Source: Daphnia carinata (taxonomy: Eukaryota > Arthropoda > Branchiopoda > Diplostraca > Daphniidae). From it: a stretch of DNA of 25,000 nt. Positions 1-8,338 of this stretch are shown in pieces. The DNA is taken from contig NW_026712479.1 of NCBI RefSeq assembly GCF_022539665.2, forward strand, positions 1 through 25,000. Reading direction: 5' to 3'. The position numbers and the translations under genes are program-made. Position 1 is the first letter of the stretch, and each line of letters opens with the position of its first letter. The notes under the pieces were generated by a model. The model was given only the letters and a program-made list of their open reading frames with translations, was not told the origin of the DNA and searched no databases.

Positions 1-79
1 CAGAAATCCAGATGAAAAAGTAATAAATATCAAATTATCTCATATGGATTAATCCTCATAAATTTTCATATAATTTCAG

Positions 80-556
80 GGCTGGAACGATGTAGCTGTC
101 AAAATGAATAAATTAAATATGTGCTTACTTGCACCTGGAGTGTCTCCCTCTATTAACACAACAGGAATGGAAGCTGCATCTGTTCCGTTTGAAATGAAGC
201 TTCCAGTTCATGATATCTGGAAAAATTATACAGTCATATCTGGAAGCATTGCAGCAATCGACCTTGGTCTGCGTGATAACATTGGAACAAATTTATCTTT
301 TTCGCTATCTCTGATGCAATCACAAAACAAGCTATGTCTGAACCTGTACCATCCTCGGTTTGTGTCTATGCCACATGGAGCCCCAACTTGTAATTCTTTA
401 CAGTTTAATCCTTTTCCAAAGAGCATTGGAGCATTTATACTTCCCCGTGAAGATAAAAAACTAACAACTGGCAGCATCACACCAAAATGCGCTGATAATT
501 CAGCATTCGACGTTAAATTACTAGAAAACCCAGCGTGGACTGTACTGTTGGGAAAA
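80..556 (+). CDS. Exon (penultimate) of the TMEM248-like gene
   Basis: This exon has 159 codons, open throughout in the frame of the ATG at 104. That ATG is probably internal, because the frame is open back to the acceptor at 78-79. The open frame runs past the donor (GGA AAA|GTATGC) to a stop at 575-577; that read-through is the unspliced version and should not be taken as the C-terminus. Confidence 0.6.
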
Positions 557-794
557 GTATGCTCAAAATATTTTTAATTATTTAAAATATTTATTTGTTT
601 ATTTTTTCAATCATCTTTAGGAGGAAAGGGCTAGATCAAGCCACCATTTAATGGTGGCATCACTTTTCCTGCTAGCTTCGTTTTTCACGATCTTATGCTT
701 TGCAGCGGTTCGCGGAGGATCGTCAAGCAAACCAGTCAAAATCAGCATTCCAGGACGAATAGGGTCAGAAGACAAAGAACCACTCGCTCCATAA
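80..794 (+). CDS. TMEM248/TMEM219-like membrane protein, last two exons (5' part outside window)
   Basis: Two exons join in phase 0: 80-556 (acceptor TTTCAG, donor GTATGC) and 621-794 (acceptor CTTTAG, stop TAA at 792-794), with a 64 bp intron. They encode 216 residues. The first exon is a luminal or extracellular region starting GWNDVAVKMNKLNMC, with three possible N-glycosylation sites (NTT, NYT, NLS) and several cysteines. The second exon starts EERARSSHHLM, then has one hydrophobic segment of about 20 residues (VASLFLLASFFTILCFAAV), and ends in a short polar tail of about 27 residues (RGGSSSKPVK...LAP). The WN...MN.LNMC start, the NYT region and the HLM plus C-terminal membrane segment recall the TMEM248/TMEM219 family, whose members have an N-terminal and a C-terminal membrane segment around a luminal domain. 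The N-terminal segment would lie upstream of the window. The family call is from memory and moderate; a type I membrane topology for this part is safer. Confidence 0.62.
621..794 (+). CDS. Terminal coding exon of the TMEM248-like gene (transmembrane segment and tail)
   Basis: This exon has 57 codons plus a stop. It carries the only hydrophobic segment visible in this gene, and a short basic then acidic cytoplasmic-type tail. It starts directly after CTTTAG in phase 0, matching the phase of the upstream exon. It has no methionine start of its own apart from an internal one in the membrane segment, so only splicing explains it. Confidence 0.6.
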   Translation, partial: EERARSSHHLMVASLFLLASFFTILCFAAVRGGSSSKPVKISIPGRIGSEDKEPLAP

Positions 795-938
795 TATGTT
801 CTATTTCGCACAGACTGTGGTAATGTCATATGTGTGTAGTGAAAAAGGCTTTCTTTTGTCTTCTACTGAATGTGTTCTCTAGGAAGTGTGTTTACAAATC
901 TTTATGTGGGCAGCATACGTTTGTACAGTACATTCAAG

Positions 939-944
939 AATAAA
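939..944 (+). promoter_or_regulatory. Polyadenylation signal AATAAA for the plus-strand gene
   Basis: AATAAA lies 145 bp after the TAA at 792-794, a normal 3'UTR length, and before the convergent minus-strand gene ends at 1036. It is the only canonical plus-strand signal between the two stop codons. Confidence 0.6.
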
Positions 945-1035
945 GTATGCATAATGGTATGCAAGAACGACATCTTTATAATCAAGTTATGTTATATAGT
1001 TGAGCTTGGGGTTTCAATTGCGCAATGAAATTACA

Positions 1036-1437
1036 TTATTCTCGATCTTCCTTCTCGCGAGTGGAACCACCATTCTTGGATCGCGACGAGGAGAGAATGT
1101 TCCATTTCAGGTTGCCAGACAGCGCCGTCCTTAAGCTAGTTTTAGGTGCAGTGTTGTTATTCCAACTTTCGGCCTCCGAGTGCTTGCCGTTGGGATCAAT
1201 CTTGTTGGACGAGCGATCCATCGAGTTGGTCTTGACTATTCCGTTGACGGATTGTAAGCTGGAGGCGCGGTTAAGATACAAAAAGGAGGGTTTACGGGGC
1301 GGGACAGGTTTTGGTTTCTTGCCTCCGGTCAACAGTCCTCCATAACTACTCATGGAAGATGAAATTGTCTGCTCATCACTAATGTAACCGTGACGGCGCC
1401 GTTCCAGATCCATTGAAGCGACACTTTGTACTTCTGA
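1036..1437 (-). CDS. Terminal exon of the scaffold gene
   Basis: The acceptor is TTTCTAG with phase 0. It encodes 133 residues and a TAA at 1038-1036. It holds a Ser-rich segment, KPKPVPPRKPSF (possible SH3 ligand) and a basic tail ending in charged residues (EKEDRE). The convergent gene's polyadenylation signal lies just 92 bp away. No canonical minus-strand AATAAA lies between 794 and 1036; a TATAAA variant is at 980-975. Confidence 0.7.
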   Translation of the reverse strand, partial: SEVQSVASMDLERRRHGYISDEQTISSSMSSYGGLLTGGKKPKPVPPRKPSFLYLNRASSLQSVNGIVKTNSMDRSSNKIDPNGKHSEAESWNNNTAPKTSLRTALSGNLKWNILSSSRSKNGGSTREKEDRE

Positions 1438-4400
1438 CTAGAAACAAGAAACAATCGATTTGTCACCTTCAATGGACTAACGGCATGCAAATGATGAATA
1501 CATTCAAATAGAAATTACCCGAGTGGGTGAAGAGGGAGAGCGCTGGTTGAAAGGCCGCGTCATTAGCGAAACATTGGAAACAGTTTCCATTGATTGGCCG
1601 ATATGAAGATGACGGGTTGGATGCGAATCGATAAACGAATCGTAGGAAGCGACGCTTTGGAGGTCAGAAATGGAATCGGCAGGTACACGCTGACGTCGCG
1701 ACGCGTAGTCGTGAGACGACGAGGAAGACGATGGCGTCTGTGTCGATGGCGTCGCTTGCTGGTGAGGATGGTGATGATGCGTAACACGGATTACGTGACC
1801 GAAATGCCTGTCGACAATCGACGACGTTTTAATGCGATTCATGCTGCCCGCCTCGACGCCAACGCCACCGTTTTGGAAATCGCCACTCGATTCTGTTGTG
1901 GTTGTGGTCGGCGGACCGCCTCGACGACCATCCGCTGAAGAACTTGAGCGTTTGTCACCATAATCAGCATCGGGCACGCTGGGATGTCGCCCCGCTGAAT
2001 TGCTGTTCGACTTCAGCTTAGACGTGCGTGGTGGCTTTTGGCGAACGGGAGCCGCTTGGACTCGTACCTCCGATCGGTAGAGCGACTGGCCCTCACCAGA
2101 AGACAGGCTGTCATGTTGTTGCAGCTGCGATTGTTGAAGTTGAGATGATGATTTGGATGAGCCACGATGGCTGGCCTTTTCTTTGTGGATGAGCGGCTGA
2201 CTGTCTTCTTCTTCTGCCAACTCCTCATCGTGGCGCACTTCTTCCAGGTATGAGATGCGGTGCTTCAACCGCAGGTTTTCCCCTTTCAATCCGTCTCGCT
2301 CTTGACTCACGCGTTCCAGTTTGGACGATAGATCCTGGATCTGCATCAGGTAGGATTCTTCGCGGCTCTGGCGAGCTACAACGATCTCATTTTGGCCGTG
2401 AATCAACAGTTTGCCGAGGTCCATTTTCTCGTGGCCGGGAATCAGCTGGCCGTTGATCTCCAATACTCTGTCGCGCAAAGAAAAGAGGGCAACGACATAA
2501 GCCAATCGGCGTGAAAATGAATTTGCTTGCGAAAACCAGATCTTGTTTTACTTATCGCCCGCCTTCAGGTTGAGATCATCTCGTGCCCATTGTACGGTGC
2601 ACGCGTCGACCAAAGGTAGAAGTCCGCTCCTCTCTTCGCAGCTGTTCGAGTATTCCAACTTGAGACTGGGATTCTGCGCGTCGTATTCCACTTTGTTGAT
2701 GATGATAACCAGCGGCGCATGTTCGTGAAGAATTCTAAAGAAATTTTTTTGTTTGGGAAAACGAGATTAGCGTATACAAGTCACGGAGGACCGGTTGACC
2801 TCTTTCACGGCTGGCCTACTGCCATCCTCTAAGCACAATGACACAACAGGGAACACGGTGCACGGATGAATTGGTTAGATTGGAATTTGGAACCGATAAG
2901 AAAACAAAAGACTGCCGTGCGAGTGGGTGTCCGCCTTGTCGATGCTTATTGAGTACAACGGCATAAAAAAAACTTGGCAGTCAGACTGAATCGCATTCAG
3001 ACTTTTTTCTTTCTTTCTTTTTTTTTTGCCATTGGTGTTGACGTCACTCTACATTTAAAAATATGGTGACTATATAAGCTGACCACTTTCCACGTAGTTT
3101 CTGGCATTTTTCTTTTTAGTTTTGCATGTCACCGTAAAAAAAAAACCGTCAGCCGTTTATCGCCTTTTGTTCTTATTATCTTTTGTTTACTGTGCTATCT
3201 AAATACGTTGAGCAAGGACACATTGTGTGTGTTCTTCTTCAACATATTTAAATGAAAACAAGGTTAAATGCGTGCGGCGTTTCGCTCTACCAACCGGAAT
3301 AACGAGTTGCTGGCGAGGTTGTTGCTGCCGTTGCCGCCGCCACCGACGCCGTTTCGTCCCCATTGATGAATGGCTCCGCCGAATCGTAACAGGAGCGTCC
3401 TCTTTTCATCCTGCAGGTTCAACATATTCGTCTCCTCCCTTTCCAGTTGGTACTCGGTCTCGGCTTGTTTGATATGCGAGTCGATGTTGCTGCGGCAATC
3501 AACCGAAAACACACCCAAAATGAATTCAATTGTGAAAGCCAAAAAGAAAAAGAACGTGGAAACAGAGAAAAAAACAAAACAAAAACACAAAAGGGAGACT
3601 GAGAATTGAACGACACCGGAAATGGGCGGGCCGGAAACCGGGCATAAAGTTCAACTCACTCTGAAACGTTGGTCTGTTGTAGGGAGAGTCTCAAGTTCTT
3701 GATGGCGGCTCGTTTGAGTTCAATGTCGCGGTGAATGAGGGCCAAACGCCGTTCTATCTGTTGCCTTTCGTTTGACGTCGCCCAATTGGTTCCGTTGGTC
3801 ACTGTCTGTTGTTGTTGTTGTTGTAGCACGGTCGCCATTGTCGCACCTTGCTGTTCACGCTGCTGTTGAAGACTGCACTCGGCCAAACAAAAAAAAAATG
3901 ACGATCGAATTAGAAAAGCGGTAAATTTTGGTGAACAGCAAAAACAGCCGGACTTTATTTTTTTATTTTTTTGGCTGGCACTTGTCGCTTGCTGCTCCGG
4001 CGACGGCGGCCAACCAAATGGAAATAACAATTGCATAGCAGAAGAGAAAAGACTACACGCAACTGAGTCGATGCATGATCGGCCGAGCGTAACTTTCCCT
4101 CTTAGCTATCTAATCTTTTTTCCTCGAAAATATAAAGATAAAAAAAAAAAAAATAAAAATAAAGTTGAAAACGAGAAAATACAAAAAGGAAAAGAGTTGG
4201 AAAAAAGAAAAGCCACTGTGTGTCGACCGCCATGGGCTACATACGGGATATAATACTGCCCGTACTGTGCGTATAGTGGCCGCGGACGCCTCGAGCTGCT
4301 GGCCGACCGCAACTACGGCCCAGCGTCACGCATCACAACACCGACTAATTTCGTGTACATTCTAAATTAACCAAGCTGCTGTCCTCGTGCAAAAAGGAAA

Positions 4401-6071
4401 AAAAAAAATAAATAAAATAATCGAGTCGAACGAGGCCATTGTTTGGACAATCGGGCCAGCGACACACCGAAAGAGAGACGCGGATGCCGTACTAATATAG
4501 ACACGCAGTGCGTTACCTTTGAATGAGCGTGTCCTTATCCTGAATGATTTTGCGGAGTAATTCGATTTCGTTGCGGATCTGTTTGCTCGATCCAGATGTC
4601 GACCGTTGCTGCTGCTGCTGTTGCTGCTGTTGGTGATGATGAACGCCGAGTGGGTGACCGCCACTGCTGCTGGACGCTTTGCCGACGCTTCTGACGGTGT
4701 CGATGGATGGACTGCTTCTCAAACTGGGCTGGTGATGCGGCAGAGTTCCGGTTCCCGAGCGGCGTCCACCTCCCGACAGAGACACAGCGATACTGGCCAT
4801 CTGTTGTAGCCGAACAACGACAAAACGATCATCAGTGAGAGAACCGCTGCTTTAACTATCAAAAAATGCCACTCGCGTTCCTAAAGGGAAGTCTTTGGCT
4901 GTTTTTTTTTTCCCTTCACGAGAAAATACCGTTCACGCGCATTTCTCACACGCCGATTTCACTCCATTCCAACGTACGCGCTGTGCGTACCCCTGCAACT
5001 CCCCAGTCTACAAAACACATCTATTTGCAGTGGATGTGAGGAACGCATTTTTTTTTGTAAGGCCGCCGACAGTTCCCTCTGATAGCACGTGAAACTCGAA
5101 AGTCCGTGAATTCAATTTTGTTTTCCCATTTTTTTTTTTTTTTTTTAGTTACCATTCCAAATTCTTTACAACATTTTGCTGCGCTACAGATTGCCATCAT
5201 TCAACGGCTGTAGCACTTTGTCTTTGCGACGGGAAACCCGGGAGCGGGGGAATTCCGAAATCGCATTCGGTTGTTAAAAAAATAAATAACTTGAAAGTTT
5301 GAACAAATACGTCGTGTAAGTACCTTGGCCTCTAGGGTCTGAAGCTGCGACAAACGAGGCTGGTGCATGCCGAAGTTTTCACCGTATGGAAGACCAGAGT
5401 ACGTTCCAGGCGGCAAGCTGGACGGCAAAGTGCTCTACATATACGAATAATATTTTAAAAGGGAAACTCTTAAAATCGATTTGAATGAGGCTGATGGATG
5501 ATGGCCGAAGAAGCCGATTGGGAGGAAGTCACAAACACATCATCGTACATCGACCAAGCCAAAACGGTGAAATCAACAGAAATAAGAGCGCAGCAAAAAA
5601 AAAAAAAAAAAAAAATTAGAAAAGATATGAAAATGAAAATTGAGGGGGAAGGTGGGAAAGGTGTTGATGGCTGACGTACCATAGAGGCCGAGCGATGATT
5701 GAGCTGCTGATAAATGATCTCGCTGCCGGCGTAGCTAGACTCGGTTGCCGGACAGTTTTGATCCACCGTCTCCAATGGATGCGCCGTGAAACTGTGGTTG
5801 CTGTACCCGGAGGAACTCTTCCGTGATGCCTTGCTGCTACTGCACACACGTACCCAAGCGTTTGGTGTTTCAAATACATAAGAAGACACGGAAAATTCAA
5901 TGTTTTATTGCGTCGAAAAACAAACAAACAAACAAACAAACAAACGGCTGTTTGCATTTGAGTTAGATGAATTGTTTTTTTTTTGTTTTTTTTTTCAAGT
6001 GATTGGCCGACTTACCTCAAGCGTCCAAAGCGAAAGAAGCGAGACTGGCTTAGTCTCGTAGGAGACTCCAT
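1036..6071 (-). CDS. Coiled-coil scaffold with PDZ-like domain, nine coding exons (short isoform, about 850 aa)
   Basis: Exons in transcript order: 6071-6016, 5839-5680, 5434-5324, 4800-4517, 3872-3660, 3489-3295, 2734-2552, 2467-1519, 1437-1036. All introns are GT-AG and the nine lengths sum to 2553 bases (851 codons). The start is MESPTRLSQSRFF. Residues 110-180 are Ser/Gly/His-rich with a run of nine Gln. Heptad-like coiled coils lie near 180-215 and 239-310. Residues about 340-435 resemble the second half of a PDZ domain (LKAGDKVLEING, then a helix, then NEIVVARQ). A third coil lies near 434-480. A low-complexity region follows, then KPKPVPPRKP (758-767), an SH3-ligand-like motif. This fits a cytoplasmic or cortical scaffold, but I do not recognise the family. 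The donor at 3295 (GTTGGT) is weak and was chosen because it restores phase. Confidence 0.68.
1519..2467 (-). CDS. Exon 8 of the scaffold gene (PDZ end, coiled coil, low-complexity region)
   Basis: The acceptor is GCGACAG and the donor CGG|GTAATT. It begins VLEINGQLIPGHEKMDLGKL, the classic end of a PDZ domain (VLEING, helix, closing strand IVVAR). A charged coiled coil follows (ESYLMQIQDLSSKLERVSQE and on to YLEEVR). Then come about 230 residues of Ser, Gln, Pro, Thr and His-rich sequence. The open frame extends upstream to an ATG at 2505, but those first codons are intron sequence. Confidence 0.75.
2552..2734 (-). CDS. Exon 7 of the scaffold gene (first part of PDZ-like domain)
   Basis: The acceptor is TTTCTTTAG and the donor GATAA|GTAAAA. 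It encodes ILHEHAPLVIIINKVEYD and continues to NLKAGD. Its last codon is completed by the next exon (GAT AA|A GTA TTG). It supplies the strands before the GD of a PDZ domain. A clear GLGF-type carboxylate loop is not visible; the nearest candidate is SGLLPL. Confidence 0.66.
2735..3294 (-). other. Intron of the scaffold gene, containing a TATATAAG element
   Basis: No exon with fitting phase is evident. A short open stretch near 2780-2835 follows an AG on the minus strand, but its phase does not fit. TATATAAG at about 3072 on the plus strand could be a chance match. Confidence 0.35.
3295..3489 (-). CDS. Exon 6 of the scaffold gene (coiled coil end, Gly/Asn linker)
   Basis: The acceptor is TTGCCGCAG. 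The helix continues (NIDSHIKQAETEYQLEREET, up to TLLLRF), then comes a Gly/Asn/Ser linker. The downstream end is the weakest part of the model. The donor CG|GTTGGT at 3295 gives the phase 2 needed by the next exon. The stronger-looking TTG|GTAGAG three bases further on in that frame would be phase 0 and would need an extra exon between 2735 and 3294. Confidence 0.55.
3660..3872 (-). CDS. Exon 5 of the scaffold gene (coiled coil)
   Basis: The acceptor is GTGCAG and the donor a near-perfect AGA|GTGAGT. It has 70 whole codons. A Gln-rich stretch leads into a strongly heptad-like helix (ERQQIERRLALIHRDIELKR) that continues in the next exon. Phases 2 in and 2 out agree with both neighbours. Confidence 0.7.
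3873..5323 (-). other. Two larger introns of the scaffold gene (3873-4516 and 4801-5323)
   Basis: These flank exon 4517-4800 and contain homopolymer runs (for example A13 near 4140 and T18 at about 5129-5146) and no coding signal I can support. The introns elsewhere in the gene are short, down to 81 and 84 bp. Confidence 0.5.
4517..4800 (-). CDS. Exon 4 of the scaffold gene (Ser/Gly/Gln-rich, start of first coiled coil)
   Basis: It begins ATG GCC directly after acceptor ACAACAG, so that Met could also be an alternative start. It has 94 codons and then AG before donor GTAACG. The content is a Gly/Arg/Ser-rich stretch, HHH followed by nine Gln coded by mixed CAG/CAA, then a charged helix (QIRNEIELLRKIIQDKDTL). 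Confidence 0.7.
5324..5434 (-). CDS. Exon 3 of the scaffold gene
   Basis: This exon has 37 codons in phase 0 on both sides, after acceptor ATGTAG and before donor AAG|GTACTT. The peptide STLPSSLPPGTYSGLPYGEN continues to a Leu/Gln-rich end (RLSQLQTLEAK) that may begin a helix. Confidence 0.62.
5595..5615. repeat. Poly-A run of about 21 bases
   Basis: An uninterrupted A-run in the intron after exon 5680-5839. On the minus, transcribed strand it is a T-run that could act as a long polypyrimidine element. Confidence 0.8.
5680..5839 (-). CDS. Exon 2 of the scaffold gene, shared by both candidate starts
   Basis: The acceptor is GTGTGCAG and the donor ATG|GTACGT. It holds 53 whole codons rich in Ser and Tyr (SSKASRKSSSGYSNHS...). 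It needs an upstream exon ending in two bases. Both 6016-6071 and 7285-7387 end that way, with the same two bases (AG). Confidence 0.65.
5926..5945. repeat. (CAAA)n microsatellite
   Basis: About five CAAA units in tandem, in the intron between exons 5680-5839 and 6016-6071. Confidence 0.85.
6016..6071 (-). CDS. Exon 1 of the scaffold gene (short-isoform start)
   Basis: The ATG at 6071-6069 opens 18 codons rich in Ser and Arg (MESPTRLSQSRFFRFGRL). The exon ends in AG before a strong donor (GTAAGT), leaving phase 2. The next exon supplies T, making Ser. No acceptor upstream gives a matching phase, so this behaves as a first exon and its promoter should lie above 6071. Confidence 0.62.
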
Positions 6072-7284
6072 GACTGCACCTGGATTTTTCGTTTGTCCTC
6101 CTTACCAACTTTTACCGAATTCCAGTTTTTGAATAACTACTCCGCTGTGTTTGTTGTTGTTGTTTCGTGTTTTGCTGGTTTACGGCGAAAAGAAACTAAA
6201 TCAAAAGGCAACGAGAAAGCCGAAACAAAAGAAAGAAATGGAGCAAAGATTATGCAACGGCTGAGAGAAATGAACTTGAATTGGAAACGACAGACGAACA
6301 CGCATCCGGCGTTCCAGCTGCTAGTATCGTGATTTCGTGATTACATTTTTCGTATTTTTGCATAGGCATTTTCGCTTTGACGGCCCCCGTTGTGATGACT
6401 CACAAGCTTCAGAACCTTACAGGACGTACAACTGACACCTAACATGGGGCGCTAAACGCGTAAACCAACGTCACTGCAACTATCAATAGCGGTCGACTGG
6501 TTAATTGGGATTGCAAACTAGATTGTCGTGTTAGATAACAGAGACAAATACTTTCGTAACGTTTCGCGTCGAGACAGGTGCGCTAAAGACGGGACCCTCA
6601 GACTGACGCCGCTGCGCCATTGTCAATTGCACGTTATCTACGGCCTTGTAGGAATGCTAACGAACGCGTTTCTTAGAAAGATGAACGAGAGACAAAAGAA
6701 ACCAAATTTAAAAATGACGTTGTGGCTTTGTGACGTCTGGCGCTTACTTCCGCTGATGCCAAACGTCTCGGATCCCATACATAACCTTGCCCTATGGTTC
6801 AAGGGAACAAACCGTGAAGCCAAAACGCAGAACTATGGGAGGGGGGGGGGAAACAAACAAGAAAGACTGTTTAAATAAAAAAATGAATGCTAATCCATGG
6901 TAATTTGTTAATTGGCCGAATCTGAATTAAAAAGAAAGCGTCAATCAAAGCGGATTAAAAAAAAAAATCTTGTGCAGGTGAACGAAACAGGAGTAGAGAT
7001 ATACAGTAAGGAAGTTTACAATTTCAGTGCGGACCCCATTACACTCTGGGTTTCATTTCCCACGATCCATTCTCCAGTTCTCCTTATTTTGCTTCCCCCC
7101 TCTTTGCCAACAAACTTGTGAAAGGAACAAACTTTCGGCGCCGTCTGCAGTTGTATACCATAATAGACACGAGATTGTTCATACACAAGGGTACCCTTCC
7201 AATGTACCGGGCACAGACACACGCACACACATACGCCGTTTTTTTTTCTTTTTCTTTTTCTTCTTTTTTTTTTTTTTGTTATAC
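6072..7284. other. Intron or promoter region upstream of the short-isoform first exon
   Basis: This region should hold the minus-strand promoter for the exon at 6016-6071, and is intron for the long isoform. A TGACTCA element (AP-1/bZIP type) is at about 6396. Open frames inside it show no recognisable protein or matching splice sites. The right end carries long interrupted T-runs (7229-7277), which on the minus strand are A-rich and so not a polypyrimidine tract for this gene. Confidence 0.4.
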
Positions 7285-7387
7285 CTGTTGGGACTGGCGC
7301 GGATGGCCTTCGGGAAGGTTGCTGGTGCTGGAGGCGGACTCAACCTGCCGTCATTTATGACATCCTGACCGAGAGGTGCTCTGTGTA
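7285..7387 (-). CDS. Candidate alternative upstream exon of the scaffold gene
   Basis: The acceptor is CTGCCTTCCAG and the donor CCCAACAG|GTATAA. The open frame reads HRAPLGQDVINDGRLSPPPA and then a Pro/Ala-rich end (ASPN), finishing with AG in phase 2. That is exactly the phase exon 5680-5839 needs. It is therefore most simply an exon of a longer isoform that bypasses the ATG exon at 6016-6071. GC content is clearly above the surrounding intron. Confidence 0.5.
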
Positions 7388-7677
7388 CTGGAAGGCAGAA
7401 GGAACTGAGAGAGAAAGAGAAAACGAAAAAAAAAAATAACGAAACGGTTGGAATGGATGCACTACGGTTATAAAATGGAAAGAAGGGGGGAGGGGAGAGG
7501 GGAATGCAAAAATAATAAAAAAAAAAATCTGCTCGGTGGTTCATATAGAAACAAAGTAAATAAAAAAAGAACTAACAATAAAAAAAAAGTAAGCCGAACT
7601 TGTAGGTAAAGACTTTACCGTAAAGTGAAACACCGTGTGAGTGCAAGCTGGGGAATTTTGATTGCAATAGTTTTCAC

Positions 7678-7762
7678 TTTTCACTTGTTGTTGTTCCGAA
7701 ATCGCCTGTTCCAGAGGGGATATTGTCTGCTCTCGGTGGGTATCTTGCAACTGGTCGAAAAA
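7678..7762 (-). CDS. Candidate alternative upstream exon (Gln-rich)
   Basis: The acceptor is TTTTTCTAG. It reads FFDQLQDTHREQTISPLEQA and then ISEQQQVK. Ending at 7678 (donor AAA|GTGAAA) leaves phase 1, which fits the exon at 7387. The open frame also continues to a second good donor (ACG|GTAAAG at 7619), but that gives phase 0 and does not fit. The exact 3' edge is uncertain. Confidence 0.4.
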
Positions 7763-8332
7763 CTAGAAAAATCGTGTCTTGTTTGATGTCAGGAAACTGA
7801 CATTGAATAATGGGTCATTTTGGTCACTTTGATTTGTTTGTTTTTCCGCGATTCACTGCCAGCGCAAGGCGATCTGAAAAAAAAAACACTTGGCGCACTA
7901 TTTCTTCTTTTTTCCTGTTTTTTTTTTCTTTTTCTTTCTTTTACTATGACTTGGATTGATAGAAGAGTTTATGTGTTTGTTTGACGGATTCACGCCGGCA
8001 AGTAGACAGTTTCTACAAAGGTGTTTGTTGAAGACGGCGGGATAGAAAACTAAAAAGCCTGGCAGGTCCAGAGAGACCAAACGCGCACACCATCCGAGGA
8101 AGGCAACAGTTCAAGCAAGACTATACAGTAGAAAGAAACCATCTGTAAAAGAAGGGAAAAAAATGAATAATAAAAAAAAAAAAAGAATTCAAAAAAAAGA
8201 CTGAAAGAGAGGAAGAGGAATGGCCGCCAGGAGAGTGCGAGTATGCGTGTGTGTATAGCGCGTACGACCTGCGCCCTGCTCCTTCTGGCCTCCTCCCCCT
8301 CAACCTGAATACCTGCTGTTACAGGTACGTAC

Positions 8333-8338
8333 CATCAT
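8333..8338 (-). CDS. Possible first coding codons (ATG ATG) of the long isoform
   Basis: On the minus strand, GGCTATGATG is followed directly by a strong donor (GTACGT). A 5'UTR exon ending in ATG ATG would splice in phase 0 to the exon at 7762, giving MMFFDQLQD. This is inference from splice signal and phase only. Confidence 0.2.

Noticed and set aside
104-577. The frame from ATG 104 to the stop at 577 as a complete gene
   Set aside because: The frame is open upstream to an acceptor at 78-79, and a donor at 557 joins in phase to an exon with a membrane segment. The apparent C-terminus is intron read-through.
1594-1938. 114-codon plus-strand frame opposite the scaffold exon
   Set aside because: It is a shadow of the minus-strand coding exon: Arg-rich, because that exon is rich in Ser, Thr and His codons.
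3062-3110. TATATAAG in the 2735-3294 intron as a plus-strand promoter
   Set aside because: No open frame or small RNA gene follows it, and a single short AT-rich match inside an intron is expected by chance.
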